Source of the DNA: an uncultured Alphaproteobacteria bacterium
GTDB taxonomy: Bacteria; Pseudomonadota; Alphaproteobacteria; Rs-D84
NCBI GenBank assembly: GCA_934232895.1
Contig: CAKQGH010000001.1
Span: 62,001-126,000 of the forward strand
Reading direction: 5' to 3'
DNA: 64,000 bases
In this document: positions 40,688 to 50,162 of the stretch, piece by piece
How the letters are laid out: each line of letters starts with the position of its first letter
Numbering within the stretch: the first letter of the stretch is position 1
Notes under the pieces: model-generated
The model's input: only the letters and a program-made list of their open reading frames with translations
Database searches by the model: none
What the model was told of the DNA's origin: nothing
Translations under genes and position numbers: made by a program

Positions 40688-42202
40688 TTATTCCACTATC
40701 AATTTATTGTAAACCTGTTTATCGGTCAAAATTTTTGCCGACACCGCCGCGGCCAATGCATCTTCGTCGGTGCCACTGGTAATTGTTGGGCACCCTGCCC
40801 GAACCGCCGCCGCATCAACATTTGGTTCATTATTAAAATCGCGCGCGTTAAAATAATTGTTTATTACATTCAGGAAAAACGCATCTTGCTGGGCACTGCT
40901 GCGAATATTAGACAGACACACAATCGGGAACACCCCACGCCCATCAATATTGCGCCCCGTGCCACTTTTAATAGATTTATTTAACAATTCCAATGCGCCG
41001 CCGTCAGACAAATCAAGTCGCGTTGCAATTCGTGCACGCCCGGCGGTCGGCGTTCCAACCAACACACCACGACCATATTCATAGAACGCGGCGGCCAATG
41101 CCTCGGCCGTGCCACGCGTTTGATCCGACACCAATACAACAACCGGCACATTCGTCACCGCGTCGCCACCGGGAACAACCTCGACCTGGTCGGCGGCGGT
41201 TTGAACAATTCGCATTACCGGTCGTGCCCCAATAAACAGCCCCGCCAATTTCGCCGCCGCACGTTCATCATCACCCGTGGCCGCGCGCAAATCCAAAACA
41301 ATTCCGCCCAGATTTGTGTATGTTGCCAATGCCTCGTTCACTATTGATGTGGCATTATCCGACACATTGTGCACAACAATTTCCAACACATCGCCGGCAT
41401 CGGCCACCGGTGATGCGCGATGAACGACATCGGCATCCGCTAACACAACCGTTGCACGACGCAGCACCACATCGCGCGTCCCAGATGGCGTCAACAATTT
41501 CATTTTTAATGTACCTGAATTAAACCCGGCAAAATCAGAATCCAATTCACTATCGGAAATTTCAGAAATATCGCGACCATTTATTTCGGATATTAAATCA
41601 CCATCACTGATGCCGACCGTATCCGCGGGCGAGCCCTTGAACACACCATTCACGCGCCATGCACCACGCGAATCACGATAACCGTTCAATCCAACACTGG
41701 TCAATATACGGCCATCTTCGTTCACCGCGGCCGCGCGCGAATAAATATACCGGCCATTTTCATCAATGCCCCGCATCAACCCATCGACCACCATTTGATA
41801 TACGGTCGATTGTGACGCCGCACGCAGTGATGCATCGTATGCACGCAATTTCAAAACCAATGCCGTTGTAATTTCGCCAAACGCGTTCCAATCGTTTTCA
41901 GCGGGCCGTGGATAGTTTGCAATAATCTCGTCATCCCATACCAAAACAACGCGTTGGTCGGTCGCCGCAATATGCGCATGCGAATTCAAATTTTCCAGAC
42001 TTTCAATCGCGACATTTATATTTTTACCGGCCCACTTTACACTGTCCAATTTTTCATAAATATCGGCAAATGTTTTCGACATATCAAAAACGGACAATCC
42101 ATCCTGGACTGGTTCATCATCGAAAAACAGGCTGTCCGCCGCATACCCAGGCACCATCACCAGGCTGAAACACAACATTAAAATTATTTGTTTTAATCTC
42201 AT
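40688..42202 (-). CDS. S41-type (C-terminal processing) peptidase fold with PDZ domain, catalytic dyad apparently lost
   Basis: A 504-residue protein with a signal peptide (ending PGYAAD). An N-terminal helical part includes MVVDGLMRGIDENGRYIYSR, typical of Ctp proteins, a PDZ domain follows (GVFKGSPADTVGISDGDLISEING), then the S41 core (GGIVLDLRAATGDDERAAAKLAG). Where Prc/Ctp enzymes have SASASE...FGKG, this protein has TRGTAEALAAAFYEYGR...TAGRA, so catalytic Ser and Lys are both replaced. It is probably a scaffold or regulator rather than a protease. It ends the yajC-secD-secF operon direction and is followed by PAP2. Confidence 0.8.
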   Translation of the reverse strand: MRLKQIILMLCFSLVMVPGYAADSLFFDDEPVQDGLSVFDMSKTFADIYEKLDSVKWAGKNINVAIESLENLNSHAHIAATDQRVVLVWDDEIIANYPRPAENDWNAFGEITTALVLKLRAYDASLRAASQSTVYQMVVDGLMRGIDENGRYIYSRAAAVNEDGRILTSVGLNGYRDSRGAWRVNGVFKGSPADTVGISDGDLISEINGRDISEISDSELDSDFAGFNSGTLKMKLLTPSGTRDVVLRRATVVLADADVVHRASPVADAGDVLEIVVHNVSDNATSIVNEALATYTNLGGIVLDLRAATGDDERAAAKLAGLFIGARPVMRIVQTAADQVEVVPGGDAVTNVPVVVLVSDQTRGTAEALAAAFYEYGRGVLVGTPTAGRARIATRLDLSDGGALELLNKSIKSGTGRNIDGRGVFPIVCLSNIRSSAQQDAFFLNVINNYFNARDFNNEPNVDAAAVRAGCPTITSGTDEDALAAAVSAKILTDKQVYNKLIVE

Positions 42203-42231
42203 ACCTATCCCCCCTGGTGATGGTTAATATA

Positions 42232-43095
42232 TCAATATTTCGTATCACGCAAATTAAAGTGATACAAAATAACATTAGAAATATAAATACTGGTCAATGT
42301 TCCCATAACGACCGAGAATGTCATCGCGACTGCGAAATCTTGCAACATAATGCCGCCAAAGAAATATAACCCGACCATTGCCAGTATTGTTGAAACACTG
42401 GTCATAATTGTACGATGCAACATTTCATTGACCGACAAATCAATCAAATCGGTCATTGGCATTTTGTGGTATTTTTTAATGTTTTCATCAATACGGTCAT
42501 AGTTCACGACCTTGTCATTGATAGAATATCCAATACCCATCAAAATAACCGCAATTGATGTCTGGTTAAATTCCATTCCCGTGACCGAGAAAAATCCAAA
42601 CATCAAAATAAAGTCCAACACCAGCGATACAAATGAACCAACCGCATAACCACCGCGATAGCGAATCCAGATATATACACTCATCAACATGAACGATACC
42701 AGAATCGCCAAAATACCGCCGCGAACCAATTCGCCACCGATTTTTGGTCCAACAATTTGCACCTGGGAATATTGCACTTTGTCGCCCAAAATTTGTTTAA
42801 TTTCGGCAACGCGCGTATTCTGTTGTGCATCGGTTGCACCCTTGGGCAAACCAACGCGCACCAAAACTGAACCACCATCAACCGATTGCAATTCTGGGCT
42901 GAATGCACTTAAATCATGACGCATTTTATCGATGGTATATTCGGCAGATACGGGTTTAACCTCCATCGATATACCACCAGCAAAATCAATACCATAATTT
43001 AACCCACGCACCATCAATGACACAATTGATAATGCAACCAAAACCCCAGAAACCCAATACGACAGTTTCCGATATTTCATAAAATGGAATTTCAT
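42232..43095 (-). CDS. secF: protein-export membrane protein SecF
   Basis: A 287-residue protein with six TM helices and a periplasmic P1 loop. Family motifs: GINYGIDFAGGI-type entry (GLNYGIDFAGGISMEV), YVWIRYRGGYAVGS-like helix, MGIGYSINDKVVNYDRIDEN (VVFDR-type signature) and MLHRTIMTSVSTI. With SecD it uses the proton-motive force to complete Sec translocation. 12 nt after secD. Confidence 0.97.
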   Translation of the reverse strand: MKFHFMKYRKLSYWVSGVLVALSIVSLMVRGLNYGIDFAGGISMEVKPVSAEYTIDKMRHDLSAFSPELQSVDGGSVLVRVGLPKGATDAQQNTRVAEIKQILGDKVQYSQVQIVGPKIGGELVRGGILAILVSFMLMSVYIWIRYRGGYAVGSFVSLVLDFILMFGFFSVTGMEFNQTSIAVILMGIGYSINDKVVNYDRIDENIKKYHKMPMTDLIDLSVNEMLHRTIMTSVSTILAMVGLYFFGGIMLQDFAVAMTFSVVMGTLTSIYISNVILYHFNLRDTKY

Positions 43096-43107
43096 AACAC
43101 AACCCCT

Positions 43108-44667
43108 TTATTTATTTCTGATGTAACTGATTTTCTTGTTTTTGCCGTTCATGTACCAATCAATCAAAACCTTGGACAGCAACAGGCATGTAAACAATGT
43201 TGTAATTACACCAATTGACAATGTGACCGCAAACCCGCGGATTGGCCCCGCACCAAATTGGAACAGAATCAAACTGCAAATCAAATTGGTCAGGTTTCCG
43301 TCCATAACCGTTTTTGTAGAACGATGGAATCCCAATTCAACCGCGCGCATAGTTGGCACGCCTTCGCGAACCTCGTCACGGATGCGTTCAAACGGCAATA
43401 TGTTTGCATCCACCGCCATACCCAATGTCAGCACGATACCGGCAATACCAGGCAATGTCAGTGTTGCCCCCAAGAATGCCGATATACCGATAATCATCGC
43501 CAAATTGATCAGCAACACGATGTCGGCAATCAGACCGAATGTGCGATATGCAACCAACATAAATATGATTACGAACAAGACACCAATCGCCGAACCGATT
43601 TTACCAGTTGCAATTGTGTCCGCGCCCAGTCCCGCACCAACTGTGCGTTCTTCGATAACCTGCAACGGTGCCGGCAATGCGCCCGACCGCAACAGAACGG
43701 CCAAATCTTTGGCACCCTGTAATGTGAACCCACCAGAAATCTGGCCACGACCACCCGGAATTGGTTCACGAATTGTTGGCGCCGACAATACACGTCCATC
43801 CAAAACAATTGCAAAACGTTCGTTTACATGTTCGGTGGTCAGTCGCGCAAATTTACGCGCGCCCGTTGCATCAAACGCGGTTGTCACAACTGGCATATTG
43901 TTTTGGTCAAAATCGGCCTGGGAATCTTTTAATGATTCTCCCGAAACCTCGACCCTGGTATAGACCGGAATCAATTGTTGTGGCGCATCCATCAGCGGCA
44001 AAAACTGTGTACCATTCGGTGCACGACCCGACGCGATTTGTTCGGCCGATACACTTTCATTTACCAAATGGAATGTCATCTTTGCGGTTTGACCAATCAA
44101 TTCCTTGATATGTTCCGGATTATCAACGCCCGGCAATTGAATCAAGATATATTTGCCACCCTGGGATTGAATCGATGGTTCCTTGGTCCCCAGCGCATCA
44201 ATACGACGACGCACAATTTCAATACTGCGCGCCAACGCATCTTGGACCATTTCATTTTTCTGTTTTTCAGAATACGCCAATGTTATTGTGCGACCAGACG
44301 ATGAAATATCAACCGATGTGCCCAGCACACTTTTCAAACGGCCCTTAGCACGCGAAACATCAGAATCCTCGCGAACGACCAACGACACAACGCCCTCATT
44401 ATTACGCAGGTTCGAAAAACGAATAACACCCTTGTTTCGGTCAATCAACGCGGTGCGCGTTTCATCATACAATTGCGCGGCCTTGTCCTGGAACATGGTT
44501 TGGGTATCGACCTCTAACAACAACTGTGCCCCACCCTTCAAATCCAACCCCAATGGGATTGGGCGTATCCACGACGGGAAATACGATGCCAATTTTGGCG
44601 ACATTGTCGGCACGGCCAACAGCACGCAAAACACCGCAGTAAATATAATTGCCAATTTTTTCAACAT
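43108..44667 (-). CDS. secD: protein-export membrane protein SecD
   Basis: A 519-residue protein. PLGLDLKGGAQLLLEVDT near the N-terminus, a large periplasmic domain, then GRGQISGGFT, the TM segments, MAVDANILPFERIRDE and RAVELGFHRSTKTVMDGNLTN. The start at ATG 44667 is preferred over GTG 44673; GGGTGTGG lies directly upstream. yajC is 11 nt upstream and secF follows. Confidence 0.97.
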   Translation of the reverse strand: MLKKLAIIFTAVFCVLLAVPTMSPKLASYFPSWIRPIPLGLDLKGGAQLLLEVDTQTMFQDKAAQLYDETRTALIDRNKGVIRFSNLRNNEGVVSLVVREDSDVSRAKGRLKSVLGTSVDISSSGRTITLAYSEKQKNEMVQDALARSIEIVRRRIDALGTKEPSIQSQGGKYILIQLPGVDNPEHIKELIGQTAKMTFHLVNESVSAEQIASGRAPNGTQFLPLMDAPQQLIPVYTRVEVSGESLKDSQADFDQNNMPVVTTAFDATGARKFARLTTEHVNERFAIVLDGRVLSAPTIREPIPGGRGQISGGFTLQGAKDLAVLLRSGALPAPLQVIEERTVGAGLGADTIATGKIGSAIGVLFVIIFMLVAYRTFGLIADIVLLINLAMIIGISAFLGATLTLPGIAGIVLTLGMAVDANILPFERIRDEVREGVPTMRAVELGFHRSTKTVMDGNLTNLICSLILFQFGAGPIRGFAVTLSIGVITTLFTCLLLSKVLIDWYMNGKNKKISYIRNK

Positions 44668-44678
44668 TTCCACACCCT

Positions 44679-44978
44679 TTATTCAACACTTGCAACGGCG
44701 TTTTTATTTACTTCGATAACAACGCCCTTGGCCACTTCCATTTCAATGGTTTTATCATTTATTTTTTTAATAGTACCGTAAATTCCGGCCGCCATTACGC
44801 GATTGCCGACCTTTAATGAATCCAGCATTTTTTGATATTCTGCCATTCTGCGTTTATTAGGACGCACCATAAATATGTATATGATTGCAAATATCACAAC
44901 ACAATACAGCAACATTCCAAACCAATCGCCATTTGGCGCCGGCGTGGTGTTTGCAACAACTACGGCTGTTTCTTCCAT
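44679..44978 (-). CDS. yajC: Sec translocase accessory protein YajC
   Basis: A 99-residue protein: one TM (GMLLYCVVIFAIIYIFMVRPNKRRMAEY, here split by the conserved RPNKRR) and a small beta domain (GNRVMAAGIYGTIKKINDKTIEMEV). It binds SecDF. ATG 44978 has AAGGAG 6 nt upstream. First gene of yajC-secD-secF. Confidence 0.95.
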   Translation of the reverse strand: MEETAVVVANTTPAPNGDWFGMLLYCVVIFAIIYIFMVRPNKRRMAEYQKMLDSLKVGNRVMAAGIYGTIKKINDKTIEMEVAKGVVIEVNKNAVASVE

Positions 44979-45070
44979 ATTATTTTCTCCTTGGTATTTA
45001 TTATGGTTGCCAGAATAGTAAAAAAAACCGCCAGTGTCCAGGCAAAAAACAATGAATTCAACCCGTTATT

Positions 45071-46822
45071 TTATATGCGTTCAAACCAGGCATCCATATC
45101 AACAATCGGAATAAATTTATATACCGGGCGCCCATGATTACATTCGCCGCCCCGCTCGGTCCGTTCTATTTCACGCAGCAATGCATCACAACTGGCCATA
45201 TCCAACGCCAATCCGGCGCGCACACTGTGATGGCACGCATAGTTTGCCAATTTCAAATGCAGTTTTTCATTCAATTGCGACGAATGACCATTGGCCCGAA
45301 CCTCGTCCGCGATGTCGTGCATCAGTGTGCGCCAATCCATATCCCAATCGGCGGGCTTTTCAAAAATGGCAATGGCATCATCGCCAAATGCATCAACATG
45401 CAGCCCCGACGCCCGCATTTCATCGGCAATGGTCAACACCGCCGCCACATCATCCGGTCGCAGGTTTATAACAATTGGTGTCAACAATGGCTGTGATTTT
45501 ATCGCATGCCGGCGCAGGCGTTCGTATGTAATGCGTTCATGTGCGGCGTGCTGGTCAACCACCACCAGGTTATCACCCGATTGTGCCAATATATATTTAT
45601 TGCCAATTTGCCCAATCACACGTCCCAACGGCATATCAGACACAACTGGCGCCACATTATCGATTGTGTACGCATTTTGTTGCGGTGCTTGTGCATTAGA
45701 TTGCGCAAATATATTGTTTAATTCCGCCATCTCTGCCGCGGATTTCGGCTGGCAAACATGGGCGGCGCCCGACGCAACCGGTGTTGTCACATGCGGCATG
45801 GAAAATTGTGTTGGCACATGATGCGCGACATCCACATTTGGCGATTTAACCATTGTTTGTGACAACGCGTCACGCAAAGATTTAATGATAAACCCGCGCA
45901 CATGTGCCGGTTCCAGAAAATGAACCTCGGTCTTGGCGGGAGAAACATTCACATCAACACTGCGTGGCGGGACGGTCAAATACAACGCACACAGCGGAAA
46001 TTCACGCGCATGCATAACATCCATATATGCCGCACGCAGTGCACCAACTAAAACCTTGTCCTTGACCGGGCGACCATTTACAAACAAATATTGGTCAACC
46101 GATGACGCGCGACGCAACGTCGGTTCCGATATAAACCCATGCAGTTCCAATCCGCCCGTGGTCATACTGTGCGCGTCAACCGCAATCATACGGCCCGCAA
46201 CATCATCACCCATAACCGCAACAATTCGGTCGGATAAATCCTGGTTTTTCGGGAAACGCCATTTATTATTTAATGTAAAGCCAACATCCGACCGCGCCAT
46301 GGCCAAACGCCGCACAACATCCAAAACAGAAATCATTTCGGCGCGGTCACCACGCAGAAATTTTAATCGCGCGGGCGTACGCGCAAATAAATTTGCCACA
46401 CGAATTCGCGTACCCGATTCCCAATCAGATGGCCGAATATCACCACTGTTCGCATCCAGCCGCCACCCGTTTGTCTCGGTCCCATTACATGTGTCAATCG
46501 CCATATCAGACACCGATGCGATTGATGGCAATGCCTCGCCCCGGAAACCCATAAAATTGATATTTAACAAATCATCATCGGGCAATTTTGATGTTGCGTG
46601 CCGCTGGATACAACGCGCCAGGTCATCGCGCGACATTCCCCCGCCATTATCAATAACCGAAATCAGTGTGCGGCCACCGTCAATAACATCAATCACAATT
46701 TGGTCGGCACCGGCATCCAGCGCATTTTCAACCAATTCTTTGACCACGCTGGCGGGGCGTTCAACAACCTCGCCGGCGGCGATTTGGTTTATCAAAAAAT
46801 CGGGCAAAACGCGTACAGGCAT
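45071..46822 (-). CDS. mutL: DNA mismatch repair protein MutL with endonuclease motif
   Basis: A 583-residue GHKL ATPase: LPDFLINQIAAGEVVERPASVVKELVENALDAGA (read in parts), DNGGGM and GFRGEALPSIASV. The C-terminal domain has VVDQHAAHERITYERL, the DQHA(x)2E(x)4E nicking motif, plus ACHHSVRAG and CNHGRPV, the zinc-binding counterpart. So this MutL should nick DNA itself, as expected where MutH is missing. Six nt after greA. Confidence 0.96.
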   Translation of the reverse strand: MPVRVLPDFLINQIAAGEVVERPASVVKELVENALDAGADQIVIDVIDGGRTLISVIDNGGGMSRDDLARCIQRHATSKLPDDDLLNINFMGFRGEALPSIASVSDMAIDTCNGTETNGWRLDANSGDIRPSDWESGTRIRVANLFARTPARLKFLRGDRAEMISVLDVVRRLAMARSDVGFTLNNKWRFPKNQDLSDRIVAVMGDDVAGRMIAVDAHSMTTGGLELHGFISEPTLRRASSVDQYLFVNGRPVKDKVLVGALRAAYMDVMHAREFPLCALYLTVPPRSVDVNVSPAKTEVHFLEPAHVRGFIIKSLRDALSQTMVKSPNVDVAHHVPTQFSMPHVTTPVASGAAHVCQPKSAAEMAELNNIFAQSNAQAPQQNAYTIDNVAPVVSDMPLGRVIGQIGNKYILAQSGDNLVVVDQHAAHERITYERLRRHAIKSQPLLTPIVINLRPDDVAAVLTIADEMRASGLHVDAFGDDAIAIFEKPADWDMDWRTLMHDIADEVRANGHSSQLNEKLHLKLANYACHHSVRAGLALDMASCDALLREIERTERGGECNHGRPVYKFIPIVDMDAWFERI

Positions 46823-46828
46823 ATTTGA

Positions 46829-47299
46829 TTATTCTTTGAATTTAACATCCAAAATTTCAAATTCTTTTTCACCAGACGGCAATTTAACAACGCAAGTATC
46901 ACCAACACAGCGGCCAATCATGGCGCGCCCAACCGGCGATGTACATGAAATCACCTGTTTGCCATCAGATTCAATATCCGACAAAATCCGGCATTGCATA
47001 CGGTTACCATCTTCGTCTTCGGCAATAACGCGCGCGCCAAACACCACACGGTCGCCCGACAATGAATCGATGTCAATAATCGCGGCGTTTTCGATAACTC
47101 CCTCGATAAACTGGATGCGTTTATCAATCTGGCGTTGCTTTTCCTTGGCCGCACTGTAATCGGCATTTTCAGATAAATCGCCCAGCGACCGCGCCCATTG
47201 CACGGTTTTCAATATTTCTGGGCGTTGAACTTCCTTCAAATCTTTTAATTCTTTGACCAGGGAATCAAAACCCTGGCGCGAAATTGGTCTTTTTTCCAT
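46829..47299 (-). CDS. greA: transcript cleavage factor GreA
   Basis: A 156-residue protein: an N-terminal coiled coil with the tip acidic motif SLGDLSENADYSAAKEKQ (D and E that chelate Mg in RNAP), and a C-terminal FKBP-like domain (GDRVVFGARV...TSPVGRAMIGRCVGD). It rescues backtracked RNA polymerase. Start ATG 47299 has AGGAA upstream. Divergent from lptG. Confidence 0.95.
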   Translation of the reverse strand: MEKRPISRQGFDSLVKELKDLKEVQRPEILKTVQWARSLGDLSENADYSAAKEKQRQIDKRIQFIEGVIENAAIIDIDSLSGDRVVFGARVIAEDEDGNRMQCRILSDIESDGKQVISCTSPVGRAMIGRCVGDTCVVKLPSGEKEFEILDVKFKE

Positions 47300-47403
47300 T
47301 TTATAGTTCCTGTATTTTTAGTACCCAAAATTATAAGCATTCATTTTAATTTTGCAATTATCAAATCAACACTGTATACTTTTTTGGTTGGAATAATTAA
47401 ATT

Positions 47404-48462
47404 ATGTTAAAAACAAGTATTTTGACCCGATTTTTAATGCGCCGCTTTTTCGGGGGCGTTTGGTTGGTTATGTTGGTCGTATGCGGCATTATTTTTGCCG
47501 TCACATTTGTAGAGCGTCTGCCCTCTAATCCGGGGGCGGCGGCGGCATTGATGGACGCGTGGACGCGTTTGCTGGAATATGTGCCACTGTTTTTGCCACT
47601 GGCGGTGTTTATGGGAACACTGTTGGCGTCATATAACCTGACCCGGTCCAGCGAAAGCATCATTGTCGCCAGTGCCGGCATGTCTCCGTATCAGGCGGCG
47701 CGACCTTTTCTGGTTGGGGCGGCATTGATTGGGATTTTTGCCGCAACTGTCATCAATCCGTATTCGGTTGAACTCAGCAATCGAAAAATCACATCGGACC
47801 ATCTGCAATTAATCGATGGTGCAATTTGGCTGCGTGAATCATCTGATGATGGTTTTATAACCATGAACGCAAAAAACATGCACAAAGACGGCGCGGCATT
47901 GTCATTTGAAAACGCGACAATTTATGTTCAAAATGCATCGTTCAAAATTATCAATCGTGTTGAATCAAAACTCGTGACATTGTCCGACGATGGGTTGTCG
48001 GCGCGGCGTGCAAATGTATGGGATGAAAACGGCGCCGAAAGCCGACGCGATTGGGCGGTAAAAACACGTTTAACCCCACGCACGGTTTTGGACCGGTACC
48101 TGCAACCAGACCAGATTTCATTCTGGCAATTGCCGGCATTTATCAAGAAAATGCAGGCAATCGGCGCACCTGTGCGCGGTCATCTGGTTCAGTTTTGGAC
48201 ACTGCTGTTTTTACCATTGTCGTTGATAGCGATGGCTACATTGGGCGTTGCGTTTTCACAAACGCGCCAACGCCGTAATTACAGTTTTGGCACTAAATTT
48301 GCATTGGGCGTTATGACATGCTTTGCATTATATTTTATAACAAATATGTTTAACGCACTGGGGGCGACGGGTGCATTGCCGGCAATATTGGCGATTGTTG
48401 CACCACAATTGATTATAATTGCCGCCGCCGCAACATTTATTGCCAGTTTCGATACAATTTAA
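47404..48462 (+). CDS. lptG: LPS export permease LptG/LptF family (YjgP/YjgQ)
   Basis: A 352-residue protein. TM helices at the N-terminus (FFGGVWLVMLVVCGIIFAVTF, YVPLFLPLAVFMGTLLASY) include the family motif LP...P.A...G.L....L..., SSESIIVASAGMSPYQAARPF is the coupling region, a periplasmic jellyroll follows, then three C-terminal TM helices (LLFLPLSLIAMATLGVAFS, TCFALYFITNMFNALG). The LptFG pair with LptB2 extracts LPS from the inner membrane. LptF or LptG cannot be separated with certainty; only one copy is here. Confidence 0.88.
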   Translation: MLKTSILTRFLMRRFFGGVWLVMLVVCGIIFAVTFVERLPSNPGAAAALMDAWTRLLEYVPLFLPLAVFMGTLLASYNLTRSSESIIVASAGMSPYQAARPFLVGAALIGIFAATVINPYSVELSNRKITSDHLQLIDGAIWLRESSDDGFITMNAKNMHKDGAALSFENATIYVQNASFKIINRVESKLVTLSDDGLSARRANVWDENGAESRRDWAVKTRLTPRTVLDRYLQPDQISFWQLPAFIKKMQAIGAPVRGHLVQFWTLLFLPLSLIAMATLGVAFSQTRQRRNYSFGTKFALGVMTCFALYFITNMFNALGATGALPAILAIVAPQLIIIAAAATFIASFDTI

Positions 48463-48474
48463 CGGGGGGGGATT

Positions 48475-48612
48475 ATGCCACTGCGAAACAAACAGAAAAA
48501 CACTTTACGCAATAAAATAATTATATGGTCACTGGTTGTGATTCTGGTGGCGCTGATGATAATATCTTTTTCCGCCCCACATAATGTCACCGAAATAGTT
48601 TTGTACCCATGA
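48475..48612 (+). CDS. 45-aa single-TM small protein in the lptG-xerD operon
   Basis: ATG 48475 is preceded by a strong GGGGGGG site 4 nt upstream. The product has a basic N-terminus (MPLRNKQKNTLRNK), one TM helix (IIIWSLVVILVALMIISF) and a short periplasmic tail (SAPHNVTEIVLYP). Its stop overlaps the xerD start (ATGA). It is below usual ORF length cut-offs. A strong ribosome-binding site, clean topology and coupling on its downstream side make it a real gene. Function unknown. Confidence 0.75.
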   Translation: MPLRNKQKNTLRNKIIIWSLVVILVALMIISFSAPHNVTEIVLYP

Positions 48613-49478
48613 ATTATATAGAAATATTTTTAGAGGCCCTGGCCGCCGAAAAGGGACGCAGTGCAAAAACGCTGGAAAGTTATGGCGCCGACCTGCGTGC
48701 CGCAGATGCAGCGTTGCCGGGTGGCCTGATGTCGGCAACCACGGCGGATATTCAGGGGTATCTGGCGTCCCTGCCCGATCGCGCATCGTCGATTGCACGC
48801 CATGCCAGTGCACTGCGTGGGTTCTATAAATTTTTAATGCTGGAAAAAATCATTACCGAAAACCCGGCGGCAAATTTGGAATTGCCGAAACGGTCGCGGC
48901 CACTGCCCAAATTTTTATCGGTTGACGAAATAGAATTGTTGATTTCATCGGCGGGTGATGTAAAAAACGCAACCCGTCTGCGCGCAATGATTGAATTGGT
49001 TTATGCATCGGGATTGCGCGTGTCAGAATTGTGCGAATTGCCATTGACGGCAATTCTGGGCGATAAATTATTGATTCATGGCAAGGGCGCCAAGGAACGC
49101 ATTGTCCCAATGCATGCCGGCGCGGTTGCGGCATTGAACAAATGGTTAGATATACGCGACGACGAAAAATCAAAATATGTGTTTCCATCTGGCGGCGCGT
49201 CCGGTCACATAACCCGCGATGGATTTTTCAAGATACTGAAAAAATGCGCCGTATTGTCGGGCATTGACCCGCACCGCGTGTCGCCACATGTATTGCGCCA
49301 TTCGTTTGCGTCACACTTGCTGGCCGGCGGGGCAAACCTGCGCGCGATACAAACCATGCTGGGGCACGAGGATATTTCCACAACCCAAATTTACACACAT
49401 GTAATGCCGGAACAATTACGCGAAACAATGCAAATGCACCACCCACTGGGGCACGCAAAATCAATGGACGATAAATAA
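48609..49478 (+). CDS. xerD: tyrosine recombinase XerD-type
   Basis: A 289-residue recombinase: a SAM-like core-binding domain (residues 1-85) and a catalytic domain with R (YASGLRVSELCEL), K (GKGAKERIVP), H-x-x-R (HVLRHSFASHLL), H (LGHEDISTTQIYTH) and the nucleophile Tyr within IYTHV. The C-terminal HHPLG motif favours XerD. It resolves chromosome dimers at dif under FtsK control, and FtsK is encoded 10 kb away. The start overlaps the stop of the small membrane protein. Confidence 0.93.
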   Translation: MNYIEIFLEALAAEKGRSAKTLESYGADLRAADAALPGGLMSATTADIQGYLASLPDRASSIARHASALRGFYKFLMLEKIITENPAANLELPKRSRPLPKFLSVDEIELLISSAGDVKNATRLRAMIELVYASGLRVSELCELPLTAILGDKLLIHGKGAKERIVPMHAGAVAALNKWLDIRDDEKSKYVFPSGGASGHITRDGFFKILKKCAVLSGIDPHRVSPHVLRHSFASHLLAGGANLRAIQTMLGHEDISTTQIYTHVMPEQLRETMQMHHPLGHAKSMDDK

Positions 49479-49975
49479 TGATACGAAAATGTGACCATAC
49501 AGGCTGTACCAAGGCCGGAACATGTCGTGCGCCAAAATCGCGCGACCTGCGTGAATATTGGTGGTTTTGCCAGGAACACGCGGCGGAATATAACAAGAAT
49601 TGGAATTTCTATGCCGATATGACGCCCGATGAGATAGAGGCCGATTGGGAACGTCAAACATTTGGTGCGCCGCTAAAAGACAAAGACACCGCCAACAAGG
49701 ACGAGGCGGATTATGTCAAATTTCTGAACGATTTTATTACAGGCCGCAGTGCGTTTGACCATGTCACGCCAAAACCGCGCGCGAACGCCACAATCAGCAA
49801 CGCCCTGCGCACATTGGGCCTGCCCCCAACCGCCACCATGCGCGAGATTGGTGCAAAGTATCGCCAACTCGCAAAAAAATACCACCCCGATACGGGTGGC
49901 ACGGCAAACGCCACAGAATTTACCAAGGTAAATTCCGCATACCAAACATTGAAAAAACACTTTGGGAAAAAATAA
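49478..49975 (+). CDS. J-domain protein with N-terminal Cys-rich segment
   Basis: A 165-residue protein. The N-terminal CDHTGCTKAGTCRAPKSR and WWFCQEHAAEYNKNWNFY with paired Cys/His suggest a metal-binding knuckle. The C-terminal J domain (residues about 105-165) has LGLPPTATMREIGAKYRQLAKKYHPDTGG with the HPD motif. This architecture (Cys-rich segment plus C-terminal J domain) is common in alphaproteobacteria. A probable DnaK co-chaperone of unknown client. It shares one base with the xerD stop (TAATG). Confidence 0.87.
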   Translation: MIRKCDHTGCTKAGTCRAPKSRDLREYWWFCQEHAAEYNKNWNFYADMTPDEIEADWERQTFGAPLKDKDTANKDEADYVKFLNDFITGRSAFDHVTPKPRANATISNALRTLGLPPTATMREIGAKYRQLAKKYHPDTGGTANATEFTKVNSAYQTLKKHFGKK

Positions 49976-50077
49976 AGTTCACCCGTCTGCGCTGCGCTCC
50001 GCCGCGGTACAAATTAGAGAGGTGTTAGATATGCGTGAGGCGGGTTGCGTAGTGTCAGCCGACAGTGAATGAATTAG

Positions 50078-50162
50078 AATGGTGCAGATGTGGTGGTTGT
50101 GACAAAGGGAGTGTACGAAACAGGTACACGACCGGCGTCAGAACCACCACAGATGCGCCATT
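50078..50162. repeat. imperfect long inverted repeat in the convergent gap
   Basis: Arms 50078-50098 and 50142-50162 are complementary over about 21 positions (AATGG.GCA..TGTGGTGGTT), with an inner GTGTAC/GTACAC hairpin. The right arm covers the trxB stop. No T-run follows either way. A related sequence (AATTAGA..GGTG..AGAT) stands about 50 nt to the left. It may be a palindromic element or an RNA stem for 3'-end protection. Confidence 0.45.

Noticed and set aside
44979..45070. Terminator between mutL and yajC
   Set aside because: A GG-T8 tract is present on the minus strand but the preceding stem is only about 3 bp; too weak to call.
45933..47159. 408-codon plus-strand frame over mutL and greA
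   Set aside because: Low-complexity shadow of two well-supported minus-strand genes; Ser/Arg/Thr-rich with no domain.
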